Below, piece by piece: positions 35,724 to 49,357 of a stretch of 64,000 bases of DNA (position 1 is the stretch's first letter; every line of letters begins with the position of its first letter). This stretch comes from Pseudomonas sp. sp1636 (lineage in GTDB: Bacteria; Pseudomonadota; Gammaproteobacteria; Pseudomonadales; Pseudomonadaceae). The stretch spans positions 114,246 through 178,245 of the forward strand of contig NZ_JARRAB010000010.1 of assembly GCF_030376615.1 (NCBI RefSeq), given 5' to 3'. Under the pieces are notes generated by a model. That model did not search any database and was not told the origin of the DNA. It saw only the letters and a program-made list of their open reading frames with translations. Both the position numbers and the translations under genes were made by a program.

Positions 35724-37994
35724 ATGTTAAATCGAGAACTCGAAGTCACCCTCAATCTGGCCTTCAAGGAGGCCCGCACCAAGCGTCATGAATTTATGAC
35801 GGTTGAGCACCTCCTTTTGGCTCTATTGGATAACGAGGCCGCCGCCAGCGTCTTGCGCGCATGCGGTGCCAACCTCGACAAATTGCGCCACGACCTCCAG
35901 GAGTTCATCGATTCCACCACCCCGCTGATTCCGCAGCATGATGAAGAGCGTGAGACTCAGCCGACGCTGGGCTTCCAACGGGTATTGCAGCGCGCCGTCT
36001 TCCACGTGCAAAGCTCCGGCAAACGTGAAGTGACGGGCGCCAACGTGTTGGTGGCGATTTTCAGCGAGCAGGAAAGCCAGGCAGTGTTCCTGCTCAAGCA
36101 GCAGAGCGTTGCACGCATCGATGTGGTCAATTTCATCGCCCACGGCATTTCCAAGGTGCCAGGGCATGGTGGCCATACAGAAAGCGAGCAGGAAATGCAG
36201 GACGAAGAGGGTGGCGAGGTCTCGGCTTCAGGCAATCCGCTGGATGCTTACACCACTAATCTCAATGAGTTGGCCCGCCAAGGGCGGATCGACCCGCTGG
36301 TCGGCCGAGAACTGGAAGTCGAGCGGGTCGCGCAGATCCTCGCGCGTCGGCGCAAGAACAACCCGCTGCTGGTCGGCGAAGCCGGTGTGGGGAAAACTGC
36401 CATAGCCGAGGGCTTGGCCAAGCGCATTGTCGACAATCAGGTGCCCGATCTACTGACGACCAGCGTGGTCTACTGCCTGGATCTGGGCGCCTTGCTGGCC
36501 GGCACCAAATACCGTGGCGACTTCGAGAAGCGCCTCAAAGCCCTGCTCAACGAGCTGCGCAAGCGCCCGCACGCCATTTTGTTTATCGACGAAATCCACA
36601 CCATAATCGGCGCCGGCGCTGCGTCTGGCGGGGTGATGGATGCTTCCAACCTGCTCAAGCCCATGCTCTCTTCGGGGGAAATCCGCTGCATCGGTTCCAC
36701 CACCTTCCAGGAATTCCGCGGCATTTTCGAGAAGGATCGCGCACTCGCGCGGCGCTTCCAGAAGGTCGACGTCAGCGAGCCCTCGGTGGATGACACCTAC
36801 GGCATCCTCAAGGGCCTCAAGGGGCGTTTCGAGCAGCATCATGGGATCGAGTACAGCGACGAGGCTCTGCGCGCGGCGGCCGAGCTTGCGGCGCGCTATA
36901 TCAATGATCGGCACATGCCGGACAAGGCCATCGACGTAATCGACGAGGCCGGCGCCTATCAGCGCCTGCAGCCGGTGGAGAGGCGGGTCAAGCGCATCGA
37001 GGTGGCGCAGGTCGAGGATATCGTGGCGAAAATTGCGCGAATCCCGCCAAAACACGTCAGCAGCTCGGACAAAGAGTTGCTGCGCAACCTGGAACGCGAC
37101 CTCAAGCTCACGGTGTTCGGCCAGGAAGCCGCTATCGACTCCCTGTCCACGGCGATCAAGTTGTCACGGGCCGGGCTTAAGGCACCGGACAAGCCGGTCG
37201 GCTCTTTCCTTTTTGCCGGGCCTACCGGAGTCGGTAAAACCGAAGCGGCTCGTCAGTTGTCCAAGGCTCTGGGGGTAGAGCTGGTGCGCTTCGACATGTC
37301 CGAGTACATGGAGCGGCACACGGTTTCCCGGCTGATCGGTGCGCCGCCAGGCTATGTCGGTTTCGACCAGGGCGGTTTGCTGACCGAGGCTATTACCAAG
37401 ACGCCGCATTGCGTGTTGTTGCTCGATGAAATCGAGAAGGCTCACCCGGAGGTCTTCAATCTGCTGTTGCAGGTAATGGATCACGGTACCCTGACCGACA
37501 ATAACGGGCGCAAGGCCGATTTTCGTAACGTGATTCTGATCATGACCACTAATGCCGGGGCGGAAACCGCGGCGCGGGCGTCCATCGGCTTCACCTTCCA
37601 GGATCACGCGTCCGATGCCATGGAAGTGATCAAGAAGAGTTTCACGCCGGAGTTCCGTAACCGTCTGGATACCATTATCCAGTTCGGTCGTCTGAGCCAT
37701 GAAGTGATCAAGAGTATCGTCGACAAGTTCCTCACCGAACTACAGGCGCAACTCGAAGACAAGCACGTGATGCTCGAGGTCAGCGATGCCGCACGCGGCT
37801 GGCTGGCAGAAAAAGGCTACGATGTGCAAATGGGGGCCAGGCCCATGGCGCGCTTGATTCAGGAGAAGATCAAACGTCCCTTGGCCGAGCAGATCCTGTT
37901 TGGCGAACTGGCCGAGCATGGCGGCGTGGTTCATATCGATCTCGCTGGCGACGAATTGACCTTCGAGTACGAAATCGCCGTGGAAATGGCCTGA
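35724..37994 (+). CDS. clpA: ATP-dependent Clp protease ATPase subunit ClpA
   Basis: 756 aa Hsp100 unfoldase. Clp N-domain (about 1-145), AAA+ domain 1 with Walker A GEAGVGKTA near 219, and domain 2 with Walker A GPTGVGKTE near 499. Its hexamer feeds unfolded proteins to ClpP, which is not encoded here. It lacks the ClpB middle coiled coil. Expressed with clpS and ended by a long bidirectional hairpin. Confidence 0.97.
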   Translation: MLNRELEVTLNLAFKEARTKRHEFMTVEHLLLALLDNEAAASVLRACGANLDKLRHDLQEFIDSTTPLIPQHDEERETQPTLGFQRVLQRAVFHVQSSGKREVTGANVLVAIFSEQESQAVFLLKQQSVARIDVVNFIAHGISKVPGHGGHTESEQEMQDEEGGEVSASGNPLDAYTTNLNELARQGRIDPLVGRELEVERVAQILARRRKNNPLLVGEAGVGKTAIAEGLAKRIVDNQVPDLLTTSVVYCLDLGALLAGTKYRGDFEKRLKALLNELRKRPHAILFIDEIHTIIGAGAASGGVMDASNLLKPMLSSGEIRCIGSTTFQEFRGIFEKDRALARRFQKVDVSEPSVDDTYGILKGLKGRFEQHHGIEYSDEALRAAAELAARYINDRHMPDKAIDVIDEAGAYQRLQPVERRVKRIEVAQVEDIVAKIARIPPKHVSSSDKELLRNLERDLKLTVFGQEAAIDSLSTAIKLSRAGLKAPDKPVGSFLFAGPTGVGKTEAARQLSKALGVELVRFDMSEYMERHTVSRLIGAPPGYVGFDQGGLLTEAITKTPHCVLLLDEIEKAHPEVFNLLLQVMDHGTLTDNNGRKADFRNVILIMTTNAGAETAARASIGFTFQDHASDAMEVIKKSFTPEFRNRLDTIIQFGRLSHEVIKSIVDKFLTELQAQLEDKHVMLEVSDAARGWLAEKGYDVQMGARPMARLIQEKIKRPLAEQILFGELAEHGGVVHIDLAGDELTFEYEIAVEMA

Positions 37995-38018
37995 GGTCGT
38001 TATTGCGCTGGTTGAATA

Positions 38019-38063
38019 GCGCTGACAAAAACGCCCGGCAATGCCGGGCGTTTTTGTCAGCGC
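38019..38063. terminator. Bidirectional terminator, 22-bp perfect stem
   Basis: The arms (38019-38040 and 38042-38063) are exact reverse complements around one base. The inner part CGCCCGGCA/TGCCGGGCG is flanked by AAAAA/TTTTT runs, so it terminates in both directions. It lies between convergent clpA and infA. The rest of the 332-bp gap (37995-38326) holds no gene; a second imperfect hairpin around 38255-38280 may end infA. Confidence 0.9.
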
Positions 38064-38326
38064 CTGATTTGACGAGCCCTTGAAAAACCGAATGCAGGGA
38101 ACCTAGGCTGAGCCACGGGAAGGTTGCCAAGCCAGTCAGGCGAAAAGCGCAAGTCTCGAACTGAGCATGAGATGCGTTGCTGATTTTGCCCAAAAGGCTG
38201 TCGGACTTCAGCTGCAGGACAGTCTCAAGTCCGGCAGGCTCCTGGAACCAGGTTGAAGCGCGCTGGCGCGTTCAACTGCCTGTCCTCGTGCCTGTGGTCG
38301 AAAGCAATGGTTTATGCAGTGGTCTG

Positions 38327-38545
38327 TCAGCGGGCGCGGTAGGTGATACGACCCTTGCTCAGGTCATAAGGCGTCAGTTCTACGCGAACCTTATCGCCAG
38401 TCAAAATGCGGATATAGTTTTTGCGCATCTTTCCGGAGATGTGCGCGGTAACGACGTGCCCATTTTCCAACTCCACACGGAACATGGTGTTGGGCAGGGT
38501 GTCGACGACAGTGCCTTCCATTTCGAAGCTGTCTTCTTTCGACAT
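38327..38545 (-). CDS. infA: Translation initiation factor IF-1
   Basis: 72 aa. The whole protein is one S1-type OB fold: [20 protein letters not shown] through the C-terminal [11 protein letters not shown]. It binds the ribosomal A site during initiation with IF-2 and IF-3. It lies beside bpt/aat and clpA, as in other gammaproteobacteria. Confidence 0.98.
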
Positions 38546-38652
38546 GCAGTAAAGCCCTCGGTATCCAAAGTATGACCATGGCCCGGTGCAACTGGCTCCA
38601 GGCAAAAGCGGCGTGCATTGTGCCCGAAAAGGAAGGTGCGCGCCAAGTGACT

Positions 38653-39360
38653 TCAGGTGAGCGTGATCCAGCGCTGGTTGACGAACAGTTCGATTGGGCG
38701 GTATTGCGTCTTGTAGCTCATCTTTCGGCAGTTCTTGATCCAGTAACCGAGGTACAGGGCGTGCAGTCCAAGGCGCACGGATTCCCGGATTTGCCAAAGA
38801 ATGGCAAAGCGGCCAAGGCTGCGGCGTTCTTCGCTGGGTTCGTAAAAGGTATAAACCGCGGAAAGCCCATTGGGTAACACGTCAGTGACCGCAATCGCCA
38901 GTAGCCGGCCGTGCTGGCGAAACTCGTAGAAGCGGGAAAACGGCAGGTCGCGCACCAGGAAGGTGGAGAACTGCTCGCGGTTCGGCGGGTACATGTCGCC
39001 ATCGGCATGTCGCTGCTCGATATAGCGGACATAGAGGTTGTAGTACTCCTCGGTAAACGCCGGACGCATCGCGCAGATCTGTATGTCGAGGTTGCGCTTG
39101 AAAATTCGCCGTTGTTGGCGGTTGGGTTTGAACTGGGTGACGGGAATGCGCGCCGGCACGCAGGCCGAGCAGCGCTCGCAATGGGGACGGTAGAGATGGT
39201 CGCCGCTGCGGCGAAAGCCCATTTCCGAAAGTTCGGCATAGACCCCCGCATCCATCGGCTGACTGGGGTCGAGGAACAGGGTGGTGGCCTGTTCCTCGGG
39301 CAGATAGCTGCACGGATGAGGCTGGGTGGCGTAAAACTTCAGGCGGGCCAGTTCGGTCAT
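38653..39360 (-). CDS. bpt: Aspartate/glutamate leucyltransferase (Bpt)
   Basis: 235 aa, formerly annotated as arginyl-tRNA-protein transferase. It attaches leucine from Leu-tRNA to N-terminal Asp or Glu, marking proteins for ClpS-ClpAP. The Cys-containing N-terminal motif [18 protein letters not shown] and [14 protein letters not shown] are typical of the ATE fold. I chose ATG 39360 ([13 protein letters not shown]). It is cotranscribed with aat, 55 bp downstream of it. Confidence 0.95.
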
Positions 39361-39415
39361 GATCGCCTCTCGGGGTAAAGCCTGAAACAAGTGTAAGCCA
39401 CCCTGCCGGACTCGC

Positions 39416-40096
39416 CTAGGCGATCCAGGGCGCCTTATTCGGCTGGTCGATGTGGCGCTTCAAGTAGTTGGCGAAATCGGCACGAGCAATCGCCCTGGCA
39501 CCGAAGCTGTGCAGGTGCTGCGTGGGCATCTGGCAGTCAACAAGGACGAAGCCCCAGGCCTTCAGCTGCTGTATCAGGGTGACGAAGCCGACCTTGGAAG
39601 CATTGTCGGCGCGGCTGAACATGGATTCACCGAAAAATAGCCGGCCCATGGCCAGCCCGTATAAGCCGCCGACCAGTTCGCTATCGCGCCAGACCTCGAC
39701 CGAGTGGGCAATGCCGCGCTTATGCAGCTCCCAATAGGCGTGCTGCATCGGCGTGGTGATCCAGGTGCCGTCGGCATAGGCGCGTGGCGCAGCGCAGGCC
39801 TGGATCACCTCGGCAAAGGCTTGGTCGAAGCTCACCTGGTAGCGTGCTTGGCGCAGTAGCTTGGCCAGGCTGCGCGAGACATGCAGTTCATCGGGAAAGA
39901 GCACGGTGCGCGGATCCGGCGACCACCACAGAATGGGTTGGTCGTCCTGATACCAGGGGAAACAACCGTGGCGGTAAGCCGCTATCAAGCGCTCGGCACT
40001 TAAGTCGCCGCCGAGCGCAAGCAAGCCGTTGGGTTCGCGCAGGGCTTTGCTCAGCGGCGGAAAACTCAAGGAGTCGCGTTGTAACCAGGTCAGCAT
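39416..40096 (-). CDS. aat: Leucyl/phenylalanyl-tRNA-protein transferase
   Basis: 226 aa. It transfers Leu or Phe to proteins with N-terminal Arg or Lys, creating primary N-degrons. Family motifs seen are [25 protein letters not shown] and the [13 protein letters not shown] segment. It lies between trxB and bpt on the minus strand; all three appear to be one unit. Confidence 0.96.
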   Translation of the reverse strand: MLTWLQRDSLSFPPLSKALREPNGLLALGGDLSAERLIAAYRHGCFPWYQDDQPILWWSPDPRTVLFPDELHVSRSLAKLLRQARYQVSFDQAFAEVIQACAAPRAYADGTWITTPMQHAYWELHKRGIAHSVEVWRDSELVGGLYGLAMGRLFFGESMFSRADNASKVGFVTLIQQLKAWGFVLVDCQMPTQHLHSFGARAIARADFANYLKRHIDQPNKAPWIA

Positions 40097-40165
40097 TCGA
40101 CGAAACCGCGAGAGACGAGGGCGGGCTTGGCAGCCAGTCAGGCTGTGGCGCCCGCCTGGGAGCGA

Positions 40166-41125
<960 letters not shown>

Positions 41126-41349
41126 TCATAAGCCTTTGTCACAAAAGAGAATGCATGCTCCAATTGGGCCGCACGTAAGAAACTGGGGAATATGCTACAC
41201 CGAAGCGCGACCGCTGCGGGAGGCTGGCTTGCTTCTTTGTCCGGCCCGTCCGGTTCGACCCTTCTGGTAGTGTTCGGCTAAACCCGTAGAATATCGCTTA
41301 TCGCGGTTAACCCTCTGATGGACGCGTATTAGGCGCAGGAAAAGCTGTT

Positions 41350-43752
41350 TTGAAGAACTCCACCACCACCGCCCAGCCCCAAGAATGGCGCAGCAAGTTG
41401 CAGTACCGCCTGAAAGAGGGCGCGTTGATCGCCCTGGCGGCGCTCTGCGCCTTTTTGCTGATGGCGCTGCTGACCTATGATGCCGCCGACCCAGCTTGGG
41501 ACAATAGCATCCAGGCAGGTCGTATTCAGAATGCTGGTGGCAGTATTGGCGCTTGGCTGTCCAGCGCGCTGTTCGGTGCTTTGGGCTATTTCGCCTATCT
41601 CTTCCCTTTGCTGTTGGGGGTCAAGGCCTGGCAGGTATTGCGTACGCGCAACCAAGCTTGGCAGTGGAATGGCTGGCTGTTTTCCTGGCATAGCATCGGT
41701 TTGGTCTTTTTGATCCTGTCCGGCACAACCCTCGCGGATATCCATTTCCAGGCAGCGCTCGGTATGCAGAACTCCGGTGGAGGCATGCTGGGTGCCAGTC
41801 TGGGCGAACTGGCGACCAATGCCCTCAACGTGCAGGGCAGCACCTTACTGCTGATTGCGCTGTTTCTCTTCGGCTTGACCGTGTTCAGCGACCTGTCCTG
41901 GTTCAAGGTCATGGATCTCACCGGCAAGATCACTCTGGATCTCTTCGAGCTGGTGCAGAGCCTGGTCAACCGCTGGTGGAACGCACGCACCGAGCGCAAG
42001 CAGTTGGTTGCCCAGTTGCGCGAAGTCGACGAGCGGGTCAGCGAAGTGGCGGCGCCGATGGTGCACGACCGCCGCGAGCAGGCCAAAATCAAAGAGCGCC
42101 TGCTTGAGCGCGAGGAAGCGCTGAGCAAGCACATGAGTGCCCGTGAAAGCCGTACGGCGCCCGTGATCACTCCGCCAGCGGAGCCAAAAGCCGCCGAGCC
42201 GAGCAAGCGCGTACAGAAAGAGAAGCAGGCGCCATTGTTCGTCGACAGCGCCGTCGAAGGCACCTTGCCGCCGATATCGATTCTCGATGTCGCCGAGAAG
42301 AAGCAGAAAAAATTCTCCCCCGAGTCATTGGAGGCCATGTCGCGCCTGCTGGAGATCAAACTCAAGGAGTTCGGCGTCGAAGTCATGGTCGAGTCCGTGC
42401 ACCCGGGCCCGGTGATCACCCGTTTCGAGATCCAGCTCGCCGCCGGGGTCAAGGTCAGTCGCATTTCCGGGTTGGCCAAGGATCTGGCGCGTTCGATGGC
42501 GATCATCAGCGTGCGGGTGGTCGAAGTGATTCCCGGTAAAACCACCGTGGGCATCGAGGTGCCCAATGAAGACCGGCAGATCGTGCGGTTTTCCGAGGTG
42601 CTGTCGTCAGCCGAATACGATGACGCCAAGTCTCCGGTGACACTGGCCCTCGGCCACGACATCGGCGGCCGTCCGGTGATCACCGACCTGGCCAAGATGC
42701 CCCACTTGCTGGTTGCCGGCACCACCGGCTCGGGCAAGTCGGTCGGGGTTAACGCGATGATCCTGTCGATCCTGTTCAAGTCCACGCCGGAAGAGGCGCG
42801 CCTGATCATGATCGACCCGAAAATGCTCGAGCTGTCGATCTACGAAGGCATTCCGCACCTGCTGTGCCCGGTGGTCACCGACATGAAGGAGGCAGCCAAC
42901 GCCCTGCGCTGGAGCGTCGCCGAAATGGAACGGCGCTATAAGCTGATGTCGAAGATGGGCGTGCGCAACCTGGCCGGCTTCAACCGCAAGGTCAAGGATG
43001 CCGAGGAGGCGGGCGAGCCCCTGGCCGATCCGCTGTACAAACGCGAAAGCATGCACGACGAGGCGCCGCTGCTGAAAACCCTGCCGACCATAGTCGTTGT
43101 GGTCGACGAGTTTGCCGACATGATGATGATCGTCGGCAAGAAGGTCGAAGAGTTGATCGCGCGGATCGCGCAGAAGGCCCGCGCCGCGGGCATTCACCTG
43201 ATTCTCGCCACCCAGCGCCCGTCGGTGGATGTGATCACCGGTCTGATCAAGGCCAATATTCCGACGCGCATGGCCTTTCAGGTGTCGAGCAAGATCGATT
43301 CGCGCACCATTCTCGACCAGGGCGGCGCCGAACAACTGCTCGGCCACGGCGACATGCTTTACCTGCCACCGGGCACCGGCTTACCGATTCGGGTGCATGG
43401 CGCCTTCGTCTCCGACGAGGAAGTTCATCGTGTGGTCGAGGCCTGGAAGTTGCGCGGCACCCCGGACTACATCGAAGACATCCTGGCGGGCGTCGAAGAG
43501 TCCGGCAGTGGCTTTGACGGCAGCAGCGAGGGGGGTGGCGAAGGCAGTGAAGAAGATCCGCTGTATGACGAAGCCGTACGTTTCGTCACCGAAAGCCGGC
43601 GCGCCTCGATTTCGGCCGTGCAGCGCAAGTTGAAGATCGGCTACAACCGCGCGGCGCGGATGATCGAAGCGATGGAAATGGCTGGCGTGGTGACATCGAT
43701 GAGCACCAATGGCTCGCGCGAAGTGATCGCACCGGGCCCTGCTCGTGACTGA
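41350..43752 (+). CDS. ftsK: DNA translocase FtsK
   Basis: 800 aa. N-terminal membrane domain with about four helices (roughly 25-180), a rather short linker (about 200-310), an alpha/beta RecA-like motor with Walker A TTGSGKSV near 458-465, and a C-terminal gamma winged helix ([21 protein letters not shown]) that reads KOPS. It resolves chromosome dimers with XerCD at the septum. The likely start is TTG at 41350, preceded by AGGA; there is no upstream ATG with better context. Confidence 0.95.
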   Translation: MKNSTTTAQPQEWRSKLQYRLKEGALIALAALCAFLLMALLTYDAADPAWDNSIQAGRIQNAGGSIGAWLSSALFGALGYFAYLFPLLLGVKAWQVLRTRNQAWQWNGWLFSWHSIGLVFLILSGTTLADIHFQAALGMQNSGGGMLGASLGELATNALNVQGSTLLLIALFLFGLTVFSDLSWFKVMDLTGKITLDLFELVQSLVNRWWNARTERKQLVAQLREVDERVSEVAAPMVHDRREQAKIKERLLEREEALSKHMSARESRTAPVITPPAEPKAAEPSKRVQKEKQAPLFVDSAVEGTLPPISILDVAEKKQKKFSPESLEAMSRLLEIKLKEFGVEVMVESVHPGPVITRFEIQLAAGVKVSRISGLAKDLARSMAIISVRVVEVIPGKTTVGIEVPNEDRQIVRFSEVLSSAEYDDAKSPVTLALGHDIGGRPVITDLAKMPHLLVAGTTGSGKSVGVNAMILSILFKSTPEEARLIMIDPKMLELSIYEGIPHLLCPVVTDMKEAANALRWSVAEMERRYKLMSKMGVRNLAGFNRKVKDAEEAGEPLADPLYKRESMHDEAPLLKTLPTIVVVVDEFADMMMIVGKKVEELIARIAQKARAAGIHLILATQRPSVDVITGLIKANIPTRMAFQVSSKIDSRTILDQGGAEQLLGHGDMLYLPPGTGLPIRVHGAFVSDEEVHRVVEAWKLRGTPDYIEDILAGVEESGSGFDGSSEGGGEGSEEDPLYDEAVRFVTESRRASISAVQRKLKIGYNRAARMIEAMEMAGVVTSMSTNGSREVIAPGPARD

Positions 43753-43782
43753 CGCCTATAAATTAATCTGATAAGGAGTTCC

Positions 43783-44409
43783 ATGCGCCTGATTCGTATG
43801 CTGTTGCTGGCAGCTTTGAGTATTTCCAGCGTTGCCGTCCTGGCGGACGAGGATGCGTCGGCACAGCGTCTGACCGCATTGCTCAACCAGGCACAAACGG
43901 TCAGTGCGCGCTTTTCGCAGCTGACCCTGGATGGCAGCGGTACGCAGTTGCAGGAAACCGCCGGTCAATTAGTGCTCAAGCGTCCGGGGCTGTTCCGCTG
44001 GCACACCGACGCGCCCATGGAGCAGCTGCTGGTGTCCAACGGCGAGAAGGTCTGGCTGTATGACCCGGATCTGCAACAAGTGACCATCCAGACCCTCGAT
44101 CAGCGTCTGACCCATACCCCGGCACTGCTGCTGTCTGGTGACGTCTCGAAGGTTCAGGAAAACTTCGAGATCAGCCACCAGGAAGGCGGTAACGTGGTCG
44201 ACTTCATGCTCAAGCCGAAGTCCAAGGACACCCTGTTCGATAGCCTGCGCCTGTCGTTTCGCGGCGGGGTGCTGAATGACATGCAACTGATCGACAGCAT
44301 CGGCCAGCGCACCAATATCTTGTTCCTCAGCGTGAAGATGAACGAAGCCGTGGACGACACGCTGTTCCGCTTCGATATTCCCGAAGGCGCGGATGTCATT
44401 CAAGAGTAA
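43783..44409 (+). CDS. lolA: Outer-membrane lipoprotein carrier LolA
   Basis: 208 aa periplasmic chaperone that carries lipoproteins from LolCDE to LolB. A signal peptide ends near residue 21 ([10 protein letters not shown]). The core [33 protein letters not shown] strand and [17 protein letters not shown] are family hallmarks. A good AGGAG site precedes the ATG. It follows ftsK by 30 bp, an order common to gammaproteobacteria. Confidence 0.95.
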   Translation: MRLIRMLLLAALSISSVAVLADEDASAQRLTALLNQAQTVSARFSQLTLDGSGTQLQETAGQLVLKRPGLFRWHTDAPMEQLLVSNGEKVWLYDPDLQQVTIQTLDQRLTHTPALLLSGDVSKVQENFEISHQEGGNVVDFMLKPKSKDTLFDSLRLSFRGGVLNDMQLIDSIGQRTNILFLSVKMNEAVDDTLFRFDIPEGADVIQE

Positions 44410-44428
44410 GAGGTCGTAGCCCGCTACC

Positions 44429-45750
44429 ATGGATTTGTTCCGCAATGCCCCCATCGCTCAGCCCCTGGCGGCTCGCTTGCGTGCCGCCAGCCTGGACGAG
44501 TACGTTGGCCAGGAGCATCTGCTGGCACGCGGCAAGCCGCTGCGCGAAGCGCTGGAGCAGGGCGCGCTGCACTCGATGATCTTCTGGGGCCCGCCGGGCG
44601 TGGGCAAGACCACCCTGGCGCGTTTGCTGGCCCAGGTCACCGATGCCCATTTCGAGACGATTTCCGCGGTGCTCTCCGGGGTCAAGGAAATCCGCCAGGC
44701 GGTCGAGATCGCGCAACAGCACGCGGCCCAGTATGGCCGCCGAACCATCCTGTTCGTCGACGAGGTGCATCGCTTCAACAAGTCGCAGCAGGATGCCTTT
44801 CTGCCCTACGTGGAAGACGGCACCCTGATCTTCATCGGTGCCACCACCGAAAACCCCTCGTTCGAACTGAATAACGCACTGCTTTCGCGGGCGCGCGTTT
44901 ATGTGCTGAAAAGCCTCGATGAAGACGCGCTGCGCAAACTGGCGAACCGCGCCTTGGCCGACCCCAAAGGCTTGGCCGAGCGCCAACTCAGCCTGCCAGA
45001 GGAAAGCTTCAAGATTCTTCTGGCTGCTGCCGACGGCGATGGCCGACGCTTGCTGAATTTTCTGGAAAATGCCGCGGATCTGGCCGAGGACGGCGGGGTC
45101 ATCAGCAGCGAACTGTTGCTGGATCTGCTCGGCGACAGTCGCAGGCGCTTCGACAAGGGCGGCGAAGCCTTCTACGACCAGATTTCCGCGTTGCACAAGT
45201 CGGTGCGCGGCTCCAGCCCGGACGGCGCGCTCTATTGGTTCGCGCGCATGCTCGATGGCGGTTGCGACCCGCTGTACATTGCCCGCCGGGTGGTGCGCAT
45301 GGCCAGCGAAGACATCGGCAACGCCGATCCGCGCGCACTGACGCTGTGTCTCAATGCCTGGGATGTGCAGGAACGTCTGGGCAGCCCGGAAGGCGAGCTG
45401 GCGGTGGCCCAGGCCATCGTTTACCTGGCTTGCGCGCCGAAGAGCAACGCGGTGTACGGCGCGTTCAAGGCGGCGATGCGCGATGCCGCCGAACATGGCT
45501 CCCTGGAAGTGCCGCTGCACCTGCGTAACGCCCCGACCAAACTGATGAAGGAACTGGGCTACGGCGACGAATACCGCTATGCCCATGACGAGCCGGAAGC
45601 CTACGCCGCAGGTGAGGATTACTTCCCCGAGCAACTGCCGCCACGGCGCTACTATCAGCCTGTGCCGCGCGGCCTCGAGCAGAAAATTCGCGACAAGCTC
45701 GCGCATCTGGCCAGCCAGGATGCGACCAGTGTGCGCAAGCGGAGAAAGCC

Positions 45751-45754
<4 letters not shown>
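44429..45754 (+). CDS. rarA: Replication-associated recombination AAA+ protein RarA (MgsA)
   Basis: 441 aa clamp-loader-like ATPase acting at stalled forks with SSB. Walker [10 protein letters not shown] is at about 53-61 and Walker B region [18 protein letters not shown] follows. The C-terminal tetramerisation part includes [15 protein letters not shown]. Its stop overlaps the crcB start by 4 bases. Confidence 0.96.
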
Positions 45755-47422
<1,668 letters not shown>

Positions 47423-47437
47423 GCCGCAACTTGGCAG

Positions 47438-47488
47438 GGTGGGCTTGAGCCCGCCGCTGCAGGCAATTTTGCTGGGCCGAAGCCCAGC
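47438..47488. repeat. Paired REP-like hairpins between serS and cysG
   Basis: GGTGGGC-TTGA-GCCCGCC (47438-47455) and GCTGGGC-CGAA-GCCCAGC (47471-47488) are two short palindromes 15 bases apart, followed by CTACGGG. This resembles extragenic palindromic pairs seen in pseudomonads. They may also stabilise or end the serS transcript. Confidence 0.55.
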
Positions 47489-47526
47489 CTACGGGCAAGT
47501 CACTGCCACTTACACGGATTACAACC

Positions 47527-48921
47527 ATGGACTTTCTCCCACTGTTCCATAAATTGCAGGATCGCCTGGTGCTGGTGGTCGGTGGCGGTGAAGTTGCCCT
47601 GCGCAAGGCACGCCTGCTGGCCGATGCCGGCGCCAGGCTGCGGGTCGTCGCGCCCGAGGTGCGCGACGAACTGCGTGAGCTGGTCGGGCAAGGCGCTGGT
47701 GAGGTGCTGCTGCGCAGCTACCAACCCGGCGACTTGAGCGGCGTGGTGTTGATCATTGCCGCCACCGACGACGAACCGCTCAACGCGCAGATATCGGTAC
47801 AGGCCCAGAGCTTGGGGATTCCGGTCAATGTGGTGGATGCGCCGAAACTGTGCAGCGTGATCTTCCCGGCGATCGTCGACCGTTCGCCGCTGATAGTCGC
47901 GGTCACCAGTGGCGGCGACGCACCGGTATTGGCGCGTTTGATTCGCGCCAAAATCGAAACCTGGATCCCGGCGACCTATGGCCAGCTGGCCGCACTAGCG
48001 AAGAAGTTCCGCGCGCAGGTCAAAGGCCTGCTCCCTGACGTCCAGCAACGCCGGGTGTTCTGGGAAGACGTGTTCCAGGGCCAGATCGCCGAGAGCGTAT
48101 TCGCCGGTAAGTTGCAGGAAGGCGAACGTCTGCTCGAGGAGAAAGTCGCGGGCGGCGCGCCGCTTGCCCTGGGCGAGGTGTATCTGGTCGGTGCCGGTCC
48201 GGGCGACCCCGATCTCTTGACCTTCCGCGCCCTGCGCCTGATGCAGCAGGCCGATGTGGTGCTCTACGACCGCCTGGTCGCCCCGGCGATCATCGAGCTG
48301 TGCCGGCGTGATGCCGAGCGTATTTATGTCGGCAAGCAGCGCGCCGAACATGCAGTGCCGCAGGAACAGATCAACCAGCACCTGGTCAACCTGGCCAAGG
48401 AGGGTAAGCGGGTGCTGCGGTTGAAGGGCGGTGATCCGTTTATCTTCGGTCGTGGTGGCGAGGAGATCGAAGAGCTGGCTGCCCACGGCATTCCCTTCCA
48501 GGTGGTGCCCGGCATAACCGCTGCCAGCGGTTGCGCGGCTTATGCCGGAATTCCGCTGACCCATCGCGACTATGCACAGTCGGTGCGTTTCGTTACCGGC
48601 CACCTCAAGAACGGCAGCTGCAATCTGCCCTGGGCGGAGTTCGCGGCGCCCAGCCAGACCCTGGTGTTCTATATGGGCCTGGTCGGCTTGCCGCTGATTT
48701 GCCAGCAGCTGATCGCTCACGGGCGCTCAGCCAGCACGCCTGCGGCGCTGATTCAGCAGGGCACCACACGCAATCAGCGAGTATTCACCGGCACCTTGGC
48801 GAACTTGTCGGAACTGGTCGGCCAGCATGAAGTGCATGCCCCGACCCTGGTGATCGTTGGCGAAGTGGTGCAACTGCGCGACAAGCTGGCCTGGTTCGAA
48901 GGCGCACAGGCCCAGATCTGA
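47527..48921 (+). CDS. cysG: Siroheme synthase (trifunctional)
   Basis: 464 aa. The N-terminal half (about 1-205) is the NAD-dependent dehydrogenase/ferrochelatase ([15 protein letters not shown]). The C-terminal half is the SAM uroporphyrinogen III methyltransferase ([41 protein letters not shown]). It makes siroheme for assimilatory sulfite and nitrite reductases. The final gene of the plus-strand block; mobile element copy B lies 136 bp downstream. Confidence 0.96.
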   Translation: MDFLPLFHKLQDRLVLVVGGGEVALRKARLLADAGARLRVVAPEVRDELRELVGQGAGEVLLRSYQPGDLSGVVLIIAATDDEPLNAQISVQAQSLGIPVNVVDAPKLCSVIFPAIVDRSPLIVAVTSGGDAPVLARLIRAKIETWIPATYGQLAALAKKFRAQVKGLLPDVQQRRVFWEDVFQGQIAESVFAGKLQEGERLLEEKVAGGAPLALGEVYLVGAGPGDPDLLTFRALRLMQQADVVLYDRLVAPAIIELCRRDAERIYVGKQRAEHAVPQEQINQHLVNLAKEGKRVLRLKGGDPFIFGRGGEEIEELAAHGIPFQVVPGITAASGCAAYAGIPLTHRDYAQSVRFVTGHLKNGSCNLPWAEFAAPSQTLVFYMGLVGLPLICQQLIAHGRSASTPAALIQQGTTRNQRVFTGTLANLSELVGQHEVHAPTLVIVGEVVQLRDKLAWFEGAQAQI

Positions 48922-49340
48922 ACCTGGCCGGGTAGCACCCAAGAGCGGCGTTTGGCCTAAGCATCGAGGCTTTTGCCAAACGTCCTTGCCCGGCAAGTGC
49001 TCGCCGCGCCTCCAGCCGCTCCAGGTCATCGAGCCGCTCGCCGAAGGCTTCCTCATAGGCTATGTCCCAATTATGTGTTGCATGCGCGATCTCTTGTAGG
49101 GGGGGCGCGCCTGTTCCTGACAGGCTAGCGGCATTTCCCACATCCATGTGGGTCACGCGACCCCGCGGCGAATGCAGCCCGCAGGGCTGCCTGCCCATCG
49201 TTTCGCGGTATAGCCAAAGCTCGCCCCGAGGTCGGGCCTCCTACGGATCGCAGGCCGTTCGCGCCTGGTGATACAACACCTAACGGGTACAGAGCCTTCT
49301 CATAGGCTTGTTGCGTGGTGGCAAAACCGGGGCGGTTCAA
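48922..49340 (-). pseudogene. Small gene interrupted by mobile element copy B
   Basis: From TTG 49340 the frame reads MNRPGFATTQQAYE and then enters the element at 49296. Beyond the element the frame at 49057 and below reads AYEEAFGERLDDLERLEARR. Removing 247 bp (the 239-bp element plus one 8-bp duplication) joins the two parts in one frame as ...TTQQAYEEAFGERLDDLERLEARRA..., a charged helical small protein. It is the last gene of the tus/TrpD2-like unit, at a place where I recall a small hypothetical gene in P. aeruginosa (near PA2610). Its 3' end is uncertain, as the frame runs on antisense to the cysG end. Confidence 0.7.
49058..49296. mobile_element. MITE-like non-coding element, copy B (239 bp)
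   Basis: It has the same ends as copy A (GGCTATGTCCC; GGCTCTGTACCC inward from the right). Bases 49157-49296 equal copy A 20357-20496 except for one substitution, and 49058-49100 match 20310-20352 with a few differences. A 52-bp segment unique to this copy (within 49101-49156) contains the hairpin CCCACAT-CC-ATGTGGG. Its own target duplication is TCCTCATA (49050-49057) and TTCTCATA (49297-49304), 7 of 8 identical. It splits a small gene. Together with that gene it fills the gap 48922-49357. Confidence 0.88.
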
Positions 49341-49357
49341 TGGCGCAAAAAGTGGTC

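Noticed and set aside
37995..38326. A tRNA between clpA and infA (as serW in E. coli)
   Set aside because: No cloverleaf or TTCGANTC-type T arm is present in the gap; only hairpins are seen.
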